Shown: positions 28,167-38,564 of the stretch, one piece after another
How positions within the stretch are numbered: position 1 is the first letter of the stretch
How the letters are laid out: each line of letters opens with the position of its first letter
Assembly (NCBI RefSeq): GCF_001310085.1
Contig: NZ_CP012644.1
Span: 124,001 to 188,000 of the forward strand
Source: Rufibacter tibetensis
Lineage (GTDB): Bacteria; Bacteroidota; Bacteroidia; Cytophagales; Hymenobacteraceae
Length of the DNA: 64,000 nt
Direction of reading: 5' to 3'
Position numbers and translations under genes: made by a program
Notes under the pieces: model-generated
Databases searched by the model: none
The model's input: only the letters and a program-made list of their open reading frames with translations
Told to the model about the DNA's origin: nothing

Positions 28167-28572
28167 ATTTGCTAGAACTGAAGCGAATGTAAGCGCAAAA
28201 CCTGCGGAAACAAACTGCAAAAAGGATATTTGAAGTAAGGGTTATTTTGAGCTAAATATCTTTCGGATTCGTCTTGTACACACTCACGTTACTAAATAAT
28301 CACTTAAACTTTCAGGTCAAGGTGCCTCACAAATGCCTCCTATAAACATTGTACCAGTTTGATTTGTGAGATGGCTACTTAAGACGCTTTTATAATCAAC
28401 CACATGGGAATAGACTATAAATATTTCTAAAGAATATTGAATTATTTTAAAGTAATAAAACGCACTCTAAATAGGCGAATCTAAATGCAGCATTGAAAGC
28501 AGTGATAACCTTACCTGTTAAAGGGGGTGCTATTCCTGTGAGCCAAAAACTTGATTAAATATTTTATCTCTA
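28167..28572. other. Intergenic stretch
   Basis: About 400 bases, AT-rich toward 28380-28470, between the DUF4142 gene and the membrane-protein gene. No gene, terminator or repeat is convincing. Confidence 0.4.
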
Positions 28573-29295
28573 ATGAAACACCTTCCTATGTCACCTATCA
28601 GACGTCGGCTCCTAGCAGTTTTAATAGCTGCTATAACTGTGATTATTGCTCTTATATGGATGGAGATGTTTGGAAAAACGATTTTCGTATTTGCCTGGGA
28701 GCATCTCAGTCAAGACGTTCCTTTATCAAAAGCGGGAGGGCCTAGGCCTGATACTTATGATGTAAGTGCACATAATTATTACTTGTTTTTTGGGGTGGCT
28801 TTGGTTCTAGTAACAGGCGGTAGCGCTGCTCTCATCGTTCTTGTTCCTAAATCGAATTTTACTCACCGGGCCTGGATATATTTTGCTTTTCTTGTTGTTA
28901 TACTCCCCGCCACATTTTATAACTATAGGCAAGGAGATGTTGTGCTAGATGCTAGTTTACAGGCAGGACTCAACCTTGTACTCATTTTCTTAGCAACTAC
29001 CATTGCGATATGGTTGAGCTATGCTCCGGCTCCGGCATTAGATACAAAAGTTCTAAAGTACATCACACTAATGTTACTTCTGTTAGCAGGTGTCTTCGTC
29101 CCCACTATCTTTTCTGTTATCTGGCTCTTCTATAAGGCAGGTTTATTAAGTTTGGATAAGTCCCGCGAAATTTCTTTCCAAAGCATTACGGGTTTAGCGT
29201 CTGTAGCCTCCGCCCTAATCGCTTGGTTGAACTACCGACGTGACAAGAAAACTCTTGAAGTAGAAAAGCCTAAAATCATCACTGGAATACGCTGA
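28573..29295 (+). CDS. Hypothetical multi-pass membrane protein
   Basis: A 240-residue protein that I do not recognise. Five hydrophobic segments are visible at about residues 12-30 (LLAVLIAAITVIIALIWM), 68-90, 98-112, 130-148 and 160-182, and a possible sixth at 202-218 ends in the basic stretch NYRRDKKTLEVEK. There is no catalytic or transport motif. The C-terminal hydrophobic-basic ending suggests an anchored cytoplasmic tail. The membrane topology is seen; the role is unknown. Confidence 0.7.
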   Translation: MKHLPMSPIRRRLLAVLIAAITVIIALIWMEMFGKTIFVFAWEHLSQDVPLSKAGGPRPDTYDVSAHNYYLFFGVALVLVTGGSAALIVLVPKSNFTHRAWIYFAFLVVILPATFYNYRQGDVVLDASLQAGLNLVLIFLATTIAIWLSYAPAPALDTKVLKYITLMLLLLAGVFVPTIFSVIWLFYKAGLLSLDKSREISFQSITGLASVASALIAWLNYRRDKKTLEVEKPKIITGIR

Positions 29296-29797
29296 TCCTG
29301 TGAAACTCAAATTAACACTACTTGTCTTCGGCGACTTTGTTTCCGGGGGTCGTTTAAAAAGCTTGACGAAGGCGTAAAAATTATTTTAGATTATTTAAAA
29401 CACGGCTACTCCGGAAGGTTTGCCCTTCCAGGCATCGTGAACCCGAGGCTAGAGATGTTGAATGAGGTGTAGAAGGTAATGAATAGGGGTTGATCTATCC
29501 CTTTAAAGCCTGAGCTAACAGCGGAGCTAGCCATCCCGCCCGAAAGCACCGGAATAGGTGGACAGTAGATGAACCATGACTGTCTGTAAGGTTTGCGGAT
29601 ATTTCTAACCAGAACTTAATTGCCCAAAGACAGCGTATATTTCTATTAGGCAAGTGAAGGAGGGATGGAGCGCATCCTCAGCTCTACAGAGTAATAAAGA
29701 ACGCCTGGACTGGGGTGACCTGCACCTGTTGCCAAACCTGTTTTCTTTCCTCTTCTTTTTGGCCTTGCATCGGCTTGCGGGAAAAGAACCTTTTGTT
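29296..29797. other. Intergenic stretch between convergent genes
   Basis: About 500 bases between the membrane protein and the minus-strand lipoprotein. It contains short interrupted open frames only. No strong hairpin with a T-run was found. Confidence 0.4.
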
Positions 29798-30751
29798 TTA
29801 TTCTCCTGATTTATGAGGGTAAACAGGTTTTCCTTGGTCGATAAAACTCAGCAATTCAGGGGTCTGGTTGATTAAGGCCGCATGCGTATATAGTTCTTCC
29901 AAATGGGGGAGTATAAGGCCTTTGTCGAGGACCTTTGCTTCCAGCGCCCCTATTCGGTGTACCCTTCCCAAGATGATGTCCGCCTCCTTTTTTGTGAGCG
30001 GATAGGTGGTCGGGTAGAAGAAGGGATCGTTCACGATGAAGTCCACCGCGGGTAACCGCGGATTGGCAAGAAACGGTCCTAATTTTCCAAATGCGAATCT
30101 CTCTGACTCCACCATGGCTTGGGCAAAGAGCACCCGGTACAGCACCATGTTGATGAACACCTTTTCGGCATAGGATTCCTGGGCGGCTAACCCAGCGTGC
30201 TTGTGATAACTGGCGATAATGCTGCTGTTGTGGGCGCGGTACCAGTTTTTGGCAGTGGGCGTATTGATAAAGGTAAGCCAGTACTTTACTTGCACCGGAA
30301 CCTCCAATGCCTTTACAGTATCTAGCTTGCTTTCGTGTACAAGGGCGGCCCACTCTGAATAATAGATAAACTCCCGGTTAACCTCCCTCCACCAAGGACT
30401 TCCCGGGGACTTACCAACCATTGGGTTAAGGAGTCCTCGTGCCTCCCATTTCAGGAAAGCGATTTCAGAATTTCCGAACCCGAACTTGTGGGACCTACAG
30501 CATCCGTACTTTCTATAGAACACTTCCCTCAGCCCAATTCGGGCCTTTGGATCATCGTTCACCTTGTCCACCAGCTTTCTGGCCCTTTCCTCCAGGGAGT
30601 CAAGCTTTAGCCGCTGTCCTTCCTGGGACAACCCCACTGCCGGTATGTCGGTGGAAATGGCGGGTTTTTCACAACCGGATACAACTAAGGCAAGGGCGGA
30701 TACGGCAATCCGTACCCATTTAATGAATCTCGGTTTCTGTCTCCATTCCAT
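29798..30751 (-). CDS. Hypothetical lipoprotein coupled to an FAD oxidoreductase
   Basis: A 317-residue lipoprotein with the lipobox LVVSGC (Cys about residue 27 from the ATG at 30751). The start overlaps the end of the upstream oxidoreductase gene by 32 bases in another frame, indicating translational coupling. The body is helical and contains YRKYGCCRSHKFGFGNSEIAFLKWEARG, then GSPWWREVNREFIYYSEWAAL and a YRAHNSSIIASYHKHAG segment with many His, Trp and Tyr. I do not know the family; it may be a conserved partner of such oxidoreductases. A periplasmic enzyme or binding protein is possible. The Cys-Cys pair at CCRSH and the His-rich part could bind metal, which is speculation. Confidence 0.7.
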   Translation of the reverse strand: MEWRQKPRFIKWVRIAVSALALVVSGCEKPAISTDIPAVGLSQEGQRLKLDSLEERARKLVDKVNDDPKARIGLREVFYRKYGCCRSHKFGFGNSEIAFLKWEARGLLNPMVGKSPGSPWWREVNREFIYYSEWAALVHESKLDTVKALEVPVQVKYWLTFINTPTAKNWYRAHNSSIIASYHKHAGLAAQESYAEKVFINMVLYRVLFAQAMVESERFAFGKLGPFLANPRLPAVDFIVNDPFFYPTTYPLTKKEADIILGRVHRIGALEAKVLDKGLILPHLEELYTHAALINQTPELLSFIDQGKPVYPHKSGE

Positions 30752-32990
30752 AGCTTCCAAGTATTGCTTTTGCAGCCCTTAACCCAGCCGTTACGGCACC
30801 TTCCATATGCCCTACATTGAACCCAAAATCAATCCAGTCGCCGGTCAGGAACAGGTTCGGAAACCCGGAACCGTCCGTCTTCATGCGGTATTTGTTTGTG
30901 CCGGGCAAGGCAAGCGTATAGCGGTTGGATGGATCGATGTTGATGAGGAAGTACTGCTCGTGAAATTTTTCAATCGGGTTCAATACCTTGTCAGGATAGG
31001 GGTTTGACAGTAAGTCGAAGTTAAATCCGGCCGGTAGTTCCGGCAGGGTGGCCTTTGGCCATAGCCAGCCACCATTATCATTGAGCCACTGCTCGGTAAT
31101 ACCCTTCACGCGGGCGTGTTGCGCCTTTGGAAACCAAACCTCCGTGTAGGGCTCCATGGGTACCGCATCAGGCACCGTGCCGCACCAGTAGCTTAGATGA
31201 CCCGGTTGTATGCCTTCTGGCCAATTCTCCGCCTTTAACATAAGCGTCATGTCGGTCCAGGAATACAGGTAGTTCGCATATATAACGGAGTTCGGCTCAG
31301 TGCCAGCCTTCATGCCCCAGTCGGCAGCCACCATCCCCATCTCGCTTATGGTAGGTTTCGTCCATATCTGAACCTGGAGGGTTTGCGTGGTAGCTACTTT
31401 TTCCACCATGTTCCGCCAGCGCTCGTTCTTGGCTATGATGCCGCCACAGATATCCTTTAACGCGGCTACCGGGATACCCAGCAGTACTTCATCGAAATCC
31501 ACCCCTTTCCTCAGGTCGAAACGCCGATGATCCACCCAGCCATTCCATTCGCTCTCCAAATCGATGTTATTCTTCTGAAGCAACGCAGCCTGCTGCGGAT
31601 CCAGTTGGTCAAACAGGGGCTTTGATGGCCAGCTGTTGAGTCCATTGACTTTGAAGACGGGCTCATAAGAGGTTACCCCTTCCCCTAGCCTGACCTGTTC
31701 CCCAACCGTGATGCGCTCAATCTCCTTTCCCTCAGGCTGGTGCACCTCCACTACCTTATGGAAAAACTTGAATTTCACTCCCCGGTGCTTCAACACCTGG
31801 TAAATAGGGGTGATGATGGTGTCTCCTGTCCCCGCAGTCAGTTTCCAGACCAGGCATCCCTTGTAATCCACTGAGACCATCAGCATCCGCAAACCGATGT
31901 CGGCCGCCAATTGCCCCATCCCCCCATTCAGCAGATTGGCAAAACTGCCGGTGTACATAAACCTCACCGGAGCGCAGTTCAGGGCAAGTTCGGACGCCCC
32001 GTGTTTCTTTAGCCAGTCCCGGTAATTGTAGTCATTTATGTTTTCATAGTTAAGCTCATGGGTCTTGGGGTCATACACATCCTTCAATATGCCTGTAAAG
32101 ACCGCCTCCATCCACTCTAACAGGGAAATGATCCTTCGGAGCTCGTCATTGGAATGGACGGCATGGCGGAATCGGCGCTCGAACCAATGCGTGAATCCGG
32201 AGAAGAGGAAGGTGACAGTTTCCAACGCATTCACCTCATGCTGGCCCAGGCCCACCTTTCCATTGACGGGGAGCTGTTTCTCGGCTATCCTCATAGCCTG
32301 GTGCAGCATGCCAAGCCCTACATGTTCGAGTAGGTGATTTTGTTCCTGCTTTACCTTGGAGACAAGGGAATCCCACCAGGCCGGCTTCGGTTTGTTCCTG
32401 GGCTGCGGGACGGACTCCTCCTCATCCAGCAAATACTCCATCAGCCATTTGGCCAAGGGCCCCTCATTCTTCTGGTAAGGTTCGCCCAGGATGAGTTGAA
32501 GGGCTATGCCCAGTATTTTCCTAATGATTTCCCAAGGACCCGCTTTCCCCGAGGAACCTGGGATCAAGCTGTTCATGGGAAAGATGAGCGGCCAATTGAT
32601 CCATTTTCCCTCCTTCTGGGACCATTCCGTGAAGAGCGTGGCATTATCCGGCACAAAGGCATCCGTCCAGGTTTTAATGGGACTGTCAGGACTCAGACGC
32701 AGTTCCTCCTGTAAGCGATACGCCTCCTGCACTATCCTGAATGCGTTGTCATACCAGCCTTGGAAAATATGGATGCCGCGCTCTTCAATCCGGTCATGTA
32801 GACCGCGCCCGCTGGCAGTCTTGCCCCCAAGCCTCCATCCGGTTTGATATAGGGTGATATCGTAGTACCTCTCCCAGTCCTGGTGCCTGGTGAGTTCATA
32901 GATGGCCGTAAGGGCAGACAGGCCCCCGCCTAAGACGGCGATTTTCCGAGGGATGGGAGGTGGGGAAACGGGAGAGCTCATAGGAGGCAT
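30720..32990 (-). CDS. FAD-dependent oxidoreductase (amine-oxidase / hydroxysqualene-dehydroxylase-like)
   Basis: A 756-residue flavoprotein. The dinucleotide-binding motif VLGGGLSALTAIYEL is close to the N-terminus (about residue 18), followed by GWRLGGKTASGRG (the second FAD-contacting motif) and RIEERGIHIFQGWYDN. The C-terminal FAD motif is NLFLTGDWIDFGFNVGHMEGAVTAGLRAAKAIL. The order fits the amine-oxidase/phytoene-desaturase superfamily, but the protein is about 250 residues longer, with a large insert between residues 120 and 330. There is no signal peptide. Starts at 32990 and 32981 are both possible; the first is used. The substrate is unknown. It precedes a coupled lipoprotein gene and diverges from the giant kinase-cyclase gene. 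Confidence 0.87.
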   Translation of the reverse strand: MPPMSSPVSPPPIPRKIAVLGGGLSALTAIYELTRHQDWERYYDITLYQTGWRLGGKTASGRGLHDRIEERGIHIFQGWYDNAFRIVQEAYRLQEELRLSPDSPIKTWTDAFVPDNATLFTEWSQKEGKWINWPLIFPMNSLIPGSSGKAGPWEIIRKILGIALQLILGEPYQKNEGPLAKWLMEYLLDEEESVPQPRNKPKPAWWDSLVSKVKQEQNHLLEHVGLGMLHQAMRIAEKQLPVNGKVGLGQHEVNALETVTFLFSGFTHWFERRFRHAVHSNDELRRIISLLEWMEAVFTGILKDVYDPKTHELNYENINDYNYRDWLKKHGASELALNCAPVRFMYTGSFANLLNGGMGQLAADIGLRMLMVSVDYKGCLVWKLTAGTGDTIITPIYQVLKHRGVKFKFFHKVVEVHQPEGKEIERITVGEQVRLGEGVTSYEPVFKVNGLNSWPSKPLFDQLDPQQAALLQKNNIDLESEWNGWVDHRRFDLRKGVDFDEVLLGIPVAALKDICGGIIAKNERWRNMVEKVATTQTLQVQIWTKPTISEMGMVAADWGMKAGTEPNSVIYANYLYSWTDMTLMLKAENWPEGIQPGHLSYWCGTVPDAVPMEPYTEVWFPKAQHARVKGITEQWLNDNGGWLWPKATLPELPAGFNFDLLSNPYPDKVLNPIEKFHEQYFLINIDPSNRYTLALPGTNKYRMKTDGSGFPNLFLTGDWIDFGFNVGHMEGAVTAGLRAAKAILGSYGMETETEIH

Positions 32991-33443
32991 ATAGAATAGT
33001 CTTTTTGTCAAACTCCAGTTCAAAGGTTACACCTCCCGGTCCCGGGATGGGTTGAAAGCCTTCTATCAACTACCAGTTTACCTGGGCAGGTGGAACCATG
33101 AAAGAATACCAGCAGTAGGCTCCCGGTTGGGGGCGAAAACATCCAGTGTCTGAATGATCGGCTAATGGAAGCTTGCCGGCAAGCCAGAGCCCAGGAATGA
33201 TGGTAAAAGAAAGCAGCCCAAAGCGGAGCGTCCCAGCCAAAAACCTATAACAAAGTATAAAAATTAATCCTTAATAAATATACCCCTATTATTTATATAT
33301 TAAATTATATTTAACAATGGTATCCTTGAACTGACCCAAGGGATCAGGCTACCACGCCGCCAGTCCTTTTTCCCTGCCAAGGCCTGACAGAACCTCATAG
33401 GGAGAGGGGGCTAAGCAAAATCATTCCCGCTGAAGAAGAGCCT
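32991..33443. other. Divergent intergenic region
   Basis: About 450 bases between the oxidoreductase and the kinase-cyclase gene; both promoters should lie here. An AT-rich part spans 33240-33320. No clear -7 box or operator was found. Confidence 0.4.
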
Positions 33444-36400
33444 ATGAAGACAGTCTTACACGAAAACGCCAATTGTCTGATTTTTTTGGAAGAGGATGCC
33501 TCTTCCGCTGCTCCGGTGGCGGTCAAAGTGCTGAAAAAGGAGTATCCTGATCCGGAAGAAATTTTCAGGCTGAACAACGAGTTCAACCTCCTGCCTCTGC
33601 TCCAAGTGGAAGGGGTTCGGAAGGTGCTCCGTAAAACGGAGCGCGACGGAAGGTTAGCACTGGCCCTGGAATACATCGATGGTCAACCCTTGCATCGGTT
33701 ACCCGCTGCCTCTTCGGGCAGCTTGCCTCAATTTCTTTCAATGGCAGTCCAGATAGCGGGTATCCTCTCGGAAATACATCGTCAGGGAATTATCCACCTT
33801 GACCTGCATAAAAGTAATATACTCTGCTCAAAAGGAGGGCGCATTACCATCATAGATTTTGGCAGCGCCTCCAAATTTGATGTATTCACACATCATCTGG
33901 AAAACCCTGAGGCAATGCATGGCAACCTCTCCTACATATCCCCTGAACAGACCGGCCGCATGAACCGTGTCGTCGATTTCCGCTCCGACCTGTACTCCCT
34001 TGGGATTGTTTTCTATGAGATGCTCACGGGCCAGGTGCCTTTCGTTTCGGATGATCCCTTGGAACTTGTTCATTTTCATCTGGCGAAAAAACCGGTTCCG
34101 CCGCGACAGGTAAATGAGGCTGTGCCGGAGGTGCTCTCTGATATTGTGGTGAAGTTGCTGGCCAAGAATGTGGAGGAGCGGTACCAGACCGCCTTCGGCT
34201 TACAGCATGACCTACAAACATGCCTCGACAGGATCGATACCCTAAACCGAATTGAACCTTTTACCCTGGCCACCAAGGATATGAATGGCCGCTTGGTGCT
34301 TCCCCAGAAACTGTACGGCCGTGACAAGGAACTAGACCGGCTCACCCAAATCTTTTCCCGGGTGGCGGGGGGTGCGGTGGAATTGTTCCTTATAGGCGGG
34401 GAACCAGGAGTAGGCAAGTCAGCCTTGGTCTACGAACTGCACCGCCATATTTCAGTGAAACGGGGATTCTTCATCTCTGGGAAGTTTGAACAGTTCCAGC
34501 GCAACATCCCCTATTATGCCCTAAGAAACGCCTTGAATGGTTGGGTCCGGTTTGTTTTGACAGAGCGCGATGAAAAGCTGCGGCAATGGAAGCAGGAAAT
34601 CCTAAGCGCAGTGGGGGACCTGGGCCAAGTGATCGTGAACCTGATTCCCGACCTGGAGCTCATCATCGGCAAGCAGCCCCCTCTCCCTGAGCTAGGGCCG
34701 CAGGAAACCCTAAACCGGTTCAATTACGTTTTCAGGAGCTTCTCCTACTGTATATCCCGCAAAGAGCATCCCTTGGTCATCTTTATCGATGACTTACACT
34801 GGATTGACCCGGCCTCAGTTGAACTCCTGAAGATTTGGCTGACCGATCAGCAAAACGGTTACCTGCTGCTAATCGGTGCTTTCCGGGACAACGAAGTGAA
34901 TGAGACCCATGCTCTGCGATTCCTGTTGAAAGAACTGGAGAAGGAAAGAGTGGCGACAAATTACCTGCCCCTGCAGAAGCTTTCGCTGCAGGACGTGGAG
35001 CAGCTGACAGCGGACGCCCTCCATGCAAGCCATCGGTCCATAGAACCCTTGGCAGAGTTCCTATTCCAGAAAACAAAAGGCAACGCCATCTTCCTTAAGC
35101 AGTTCCTGGAATCGCTGTACATGACGGAAAAGCTTTGGCTGGATCAGACGGAACAAAAGTGGCGGTGGGATATCACCGCCCTGAACCGACTTTTGGTTTC
35201 CGATAACGTGATTGATCTAATGGAGGCTAAGATCAAAAAGCTTCCGGAGGAGACGCGTAAGATCCTGACACTTGCCTCCTGCATCGGCAACAGCTTTGAC
35301 CTTGAAGACGTGCGTGTTATAGCCCAAGTTGAAGTACTTCCTTGTTTTGCCGCCCTTTTGCCAGGTGTTGAGGAAGGGCTGGTACTGCCCATGACAAAGA
35401 ACTTCCGACATTTGGAGGCGGGGCTGACTACGCAACCGGACGACCCCGCTGTTTTCAAATTCATCCATGATCGGGTGCAGCAGGCGTTCTACCAGCTCAT
35501 CCCGGAGGACGTCCGCCAAGAAGTGCACTTGCGGATTGGGCGGTTGCTCTCCAAGCACCTATCCGGCCAGCAGCTCCAAGAAAGAATATTCGACCTTGTT
35601 TACCACCTCAATGCCGGGCTAGGGCTAGTCCAGGATAAGGAGGAACAAACCAAACTAGTCGGACTCAACCAGGAGGCAGGGAAAAAAGCCTTGGAATCGT
35701 TGGCCTTCAGCTCAGCCTTGGACTATTTGGAGACCGGCCTCCACTTGTTACCCCAGGAGCCTTGGCAAACACATTACGAGCTTACGTACCGATTATACAG
35801 CGGGGCAGCGGAAGCCGCCTATCTCTCCGGCGAATATCCAAAAATGCAGCGTTATATTGAGGAGGTGCTGCAAAATACGAGGGAGGCTCTGGAGCAGCGG
35901 AAAGGATACATGTTACGGATCGACTATCTGACCTCCCAAAACAAGCTGCAGGAAGGTTTGGTGGCGGGCCTTGAATTTCTGGGGAAATTAGACATCGTCT
36001 TCCCGAAGAACCCCAAACTTCCCCATATCATATTTACCCTGCTTAAGACCAAATGGCTTCTCCACGGCAAAAGGATAGAAGACCTGGAGCACCTGCCAAT
36101 CATGACCAATCCGAACATGATTGCTGCCTTGCCGGTTTTGGAGCGCATTGTCCCCTCCGCGTACATGTCCGGCAGCAACCTGTTCCCACTGATCGTCTTC
36201 AAGATGGTGGAGTTGTCGGTTATCTACGGGAACATGCCTTATTCCGCCTTTGGCTACGCTTCCTTTGGAATATCGCTGAGTGCTGTCTTAAGTGATTACA
36301 GCGGGGGGTACCGCTTTGGGCAGATGGCCCTCCGCCTCGTGGAAAGATTCGACTCGGAGGAATACAAGGTGAAGGTCCTGTTTGTAACGGATTGCTTTCT

Positions 36401-38564
36401 GAACCATTGGAAGCAGCACTTGTCTTCTTCCATTCAACCGCTCCTTGAGTCTTTCCAAAGCGGTTTGCGCGTCGGGAACCTCGTGGGGGGAACCTGGTCA
36501 GCCTATTACCACCTCCTGCTGCACTTCTACACGGGCATGGAACTTCGGGAATTCTCCACTCTGGTTGCTTCCTATGTGAAAACCTTCCAGCAATTGAAGC
36601 AGGAAGCAGCTGAGAAGCGCCTGGTGATGCTGGGGAATGTGGCTAAAAACCTGTCGGCAGGGGACACGATTGGAGTCCGGTTGGATGAGGAAAAGCGCGG
36701 TGAGGAGGAAATCCTGCAGTTTCTCCGCGATACAAATGATAAAACCTCCCTCTATTTTTTCTATTGTAATAAATTGCTTCTTTATCTCTTAGGCAACGAG
36801 CCAGAGAAGGGCTTGGAGCAGGCCCGCCATGCCCAAAGATATGTCGATGCAGTCGCAGGACTCCCTGAACTTACCCATTTCGTCTTCTATGAATCCTTGG
36901 CTTTGCTGCACACCTACCTGAACAAAGGTTCGGAGCCCCTCCTGAACCAGGTGAAGAAACGCCTTGCCAAGCTGAAAGGGTGGAGTAGAACCAGCCCGGA
37001 TAATTATCTGCACAAATATGAGATAATAAAGGCCGCATGGACAGCCTTGACCGGAAAGCAGCGGGAAGCCCTGCAGCTTTTCGACCTCGGCTTGCAACAT
37101 GCCCATTCCCAGAAATTCAGACCCGATGAAGCCATGGGCTACGAGATAGCCGGCCGTTGTTTTCTGCACACAGGGTTGGAGTTGCTGGGGCAGACTATGC
37201 TATCGAAAGCCAGTGCGGCATACAGCCTCTGGGGAGCCCATGCAAAAGCAGCCATGCTGCAGCGGCAATATCCCTTCATCCCTTCCATTAGTAGCCTCAC
37301 TACCGATACCCCGGTTTCAAACTACAACAGCCGCTCCCTGGACCTTAACACGCTGATGTTAGCTTCCACCACTATCTCTGGCGAGATAAAGCTCGAGAAG
37401 CTGTTGAAAACCATGCTCCTGATCGTGCTGAAGAATGCGGGCGCCGAACGTGGCGCCTTGGTGATGGAGGAGAATGGCAAGTACCACATGCGGGCCGAGG
37501 GAACCGCAGAGGCTATTCAGGTTTTGGAGAAAGTAAGCTTGGAGGCTTTCTCCAGGCTGCCGGAGTCCGTTATCCGTTACTGCCTGCGAACTGGGGAGGA
37601 CGTCGTCATCCATGATGCCGCCGAGGATGATAGGTTCTCAACGGACCAATACATTCAGCAGCACCGGCCAAAGTCCATCCTGTGTTCCGCTATTTTGATG
37701 CATGGAAAGACGAAAGGTTTGCTCTACCTTGAGAATAACCTATCCACTAACGCCTTTACTAGCAACCGGGTGGAGTTGCTGAAGTTGCTCAGCGGGCAAA
37801 TAGCTATTTCCCTAGATAATGCCCTCCTATACAATAACCTTGAGCAGAAGGTGACGGAACGAACGGAGAAAGTAGAGCACCAGAAGAAAGAGCTTGAACG
37901 GGAGAAGGTAAGGTCGGATAAGCTTCTGCTTAATATCCTTCCCTCCGATACGGCGGAGGAGTTGAAAAAATCCGGGAAAACCAAGGCCCGTCATTTCAAA
38001 AAGGTTTCGGTTCTGTTCCTTGATATCGTAGGGTTCACCAATATCGCTGAGCGCATGTCCCCCCAAAGCTTGGTGGATGAGTTGGACTTCTATTTCCGCT
38101 CCATTGACCATATCATCTCCGGCCATAGGCTTGAAAAGATCAAGACCATAGGGGATGCTTACCTAGCGGTGGGGGGAATGCCCGAAAACAATGAAGCCAC
38201 CCCAGCGGATGTGGTTGCGGCCGCCCTTGAGATTCAGGACTTTATGGCGCAGGAAAAGGAAAGAAGGCGGAACAAGGAAGAAGTTTATTTTGAGGTAAGG
38301 ATAGGGATACATACGGGACCCTTGGTAGCCGGGGTCGTGGGCGCCCTAAAATTCCAGTTCGACATATGGGGGGACACCGTCAACATCGCCGCCCGTATGG
38401 AGCAGTGTTCGGCTGTTGGGAAAGTCAACATCTCCGATACAACTTACCATTTGGTGAAAGAGACTTACAGGTGTAAGCATAGGGGCCTGTTGGATGCCAA
38501 GAACAAGGGAACGTTGGACATGTACTTTGTCGAGCCCCTAAACCTCCGTGAACCGGTGGCCTGA
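33444..38564 (+). CDS. Serine/threonine kinase - AAA-type ATPase - GAF - adenylate cyclase fusion
   Basis: A 1706-residue cytoplasmic signalling protein. Residues 1-270: a Ser/Thr kinase with Lys28, HLDLHKSN (catalytic Asp120, Arg of HRD replaced by Leu) and DFG at 138-140; the glycine loop is poor. Residues about 290-560: a PknK/predicted-ATPase module with Walker A GEPGVGKS (319-326) and Walker B FIDDLHWID (Asp449-Asp450). About 600-1270: helical TPR-like repeats. About 1310-1450: GAF domain. About 1465-1505: coiled coil. About 1518-1690: class III cyclase with metal Asp1527 and Asp1571, adenine-selecting Lys1567 and Asp1640, and Asn1647/Arg1651 for the transition state. This set predicts ATP-to-cAMP activity. 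The kinase-ATPase-GAF part is usual in large regulators, but most end in a histidine kinase rather than a cyclase. No partner gene is adjacent. Confidence 0.93.
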   Translation: MKTVLHENANCLIFLEEDASSAAPVAVKVLKKEYPDPEEIFRLNNEFNLLPLLQVEGVRKVLRKTERDGRLALALEYIDGQPLHRLPAASSGSLPQFLSMAVQIAGILSEIHRQGIIHLDLHKSNILCSKGGRITIIDFGSASKFDVFTHHLENPEAMHGNLSYISPEQTGRMNRVVDFRSDLYSLGIVFYEMLTGQVPFVSDDPLELVHFHLAKKPVPPRQVNEAVPEVLSDIVVKLLAKNVEERYQTAFGLQHDLQTCLDRIDTLNRIEPFTLATKDMNGRLVLPQKLYGRDKELDRLTQIFSRVAGGAVELFLIGGEPGVGKSALVYELHRHISVKRGFFISGKFEQFQRNIPYYALRNALNGWVRFVLTERDEKLRQWKQEILSAVGDLGQVIVNLIPDLELIIGKQPPLPELGPQETLNRFNYVFRSFSYCISRKEHPLVIFIDDLHWIDPASVELLKIWLTDQQNGYLLLIGAFRDNEVNETHALRFLLKELEKERVATNYLPLQKLSLQDVEQLTADALHASHRSIEPLAEFLFQKTKGNAIFLKQFLESLYMTEKLWLDQTEQKWRWDITALNRLLVSDNVIDLMEAKIKKLPEETRKILTLASCIGNSFDLEDVRVIAQVEVLPCFAALLPGVEEGLVLPMTKNFRHLEAGLTTQPDDPAVFKFIHDRVQQAFYQLIPEDVRQEVHLRIGRLLSKHLSGQQLQERIFDLVYHLNAGLGLVQDKEEQTKLVGLNQEAGKKALESLAFSSALDYLETGLHLLPQEPWQTHYELTYRLYSGAAEAAYLSGEYPKMQRYIEEVLQNTREALEQRKGYMLRIDYLTSQNKLQEGLVAGLEFLGKLDIVFPKNPKLPHIIFTLLKTKWLLHGKRIEDLEHLPIMTNPNMIAALPVLERIVPSAYMSGSNLFPLIVFKMVELSVIYGNMPYSAFGYASFGISLSAVLSDYSGGYRFGQMALRLVERFDSEEYKVKVLFVTDCFLNHWKQHLSSSIQPLLESFQSGLRVGNLVGGTWSAYYHLLLHFYTGMELREFSTLVASYVKTFQQLKQEAAEKRLVMLGNVAKNLSAGDTIGVRLDEEKRGEEEILQFLRDTNDKTSLYFFYCNKLLLYLLGNEPEKGLEQARHAQRYVDAVAGLPELTHFVFYESLALLHTYLNKGSEPLLNQVKKRLAKLKGWSRTSPDNYLHKYEIIKAAWTALTGKQREALQLFDLGLQHAHSQKFRPDEAMGYEIAGRCFLHTGLELLGQTMLSKASAAYSLWGAHAKAAMLQRQYPFIPSISSLTTDTPVSNYNSRSLDLNTLMLASTTISGEIKLEKLLKTMLLIVLKNAGAERGALVMEENGKYHMRAEGTAEAIQVLEKVSLEAFSRLPESVIRYCLRTGEDVVIHDAAEDDRFSTDQYIQQHRPKSILCSAILMHGKTKGLLYLENNLSTNAFTSNRVELLKLLSGQIAISLDNALLYNNLEQKVTERTEKVEHQKKELEREKVRSDKLLLNILPSDTAEELKKSGKTKARHFKKVSVLFLDIVGFTNIAERMSPQSLVDELDFYFRSIDHIISGHRLEKIKTIGDAYLAVGGMPENNEATPADVVAAALEIQDFMAQEKERRRNKEEVYFEVRIGIHTGPLVAGVVGALKFQFDIWGDTVNIAARMEQCSAVGKVNISDTTYHLVKETYRCKHRGLLDAKNKGTLDMYFVEPLNLREPVA

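Noticed and set aside
30439..32847. Plus-strand open frames opposite the FAD oxidoreductase and lipoprotein genes
   Set aside because: They are antisense shadows of well-supported minus-strand genes.
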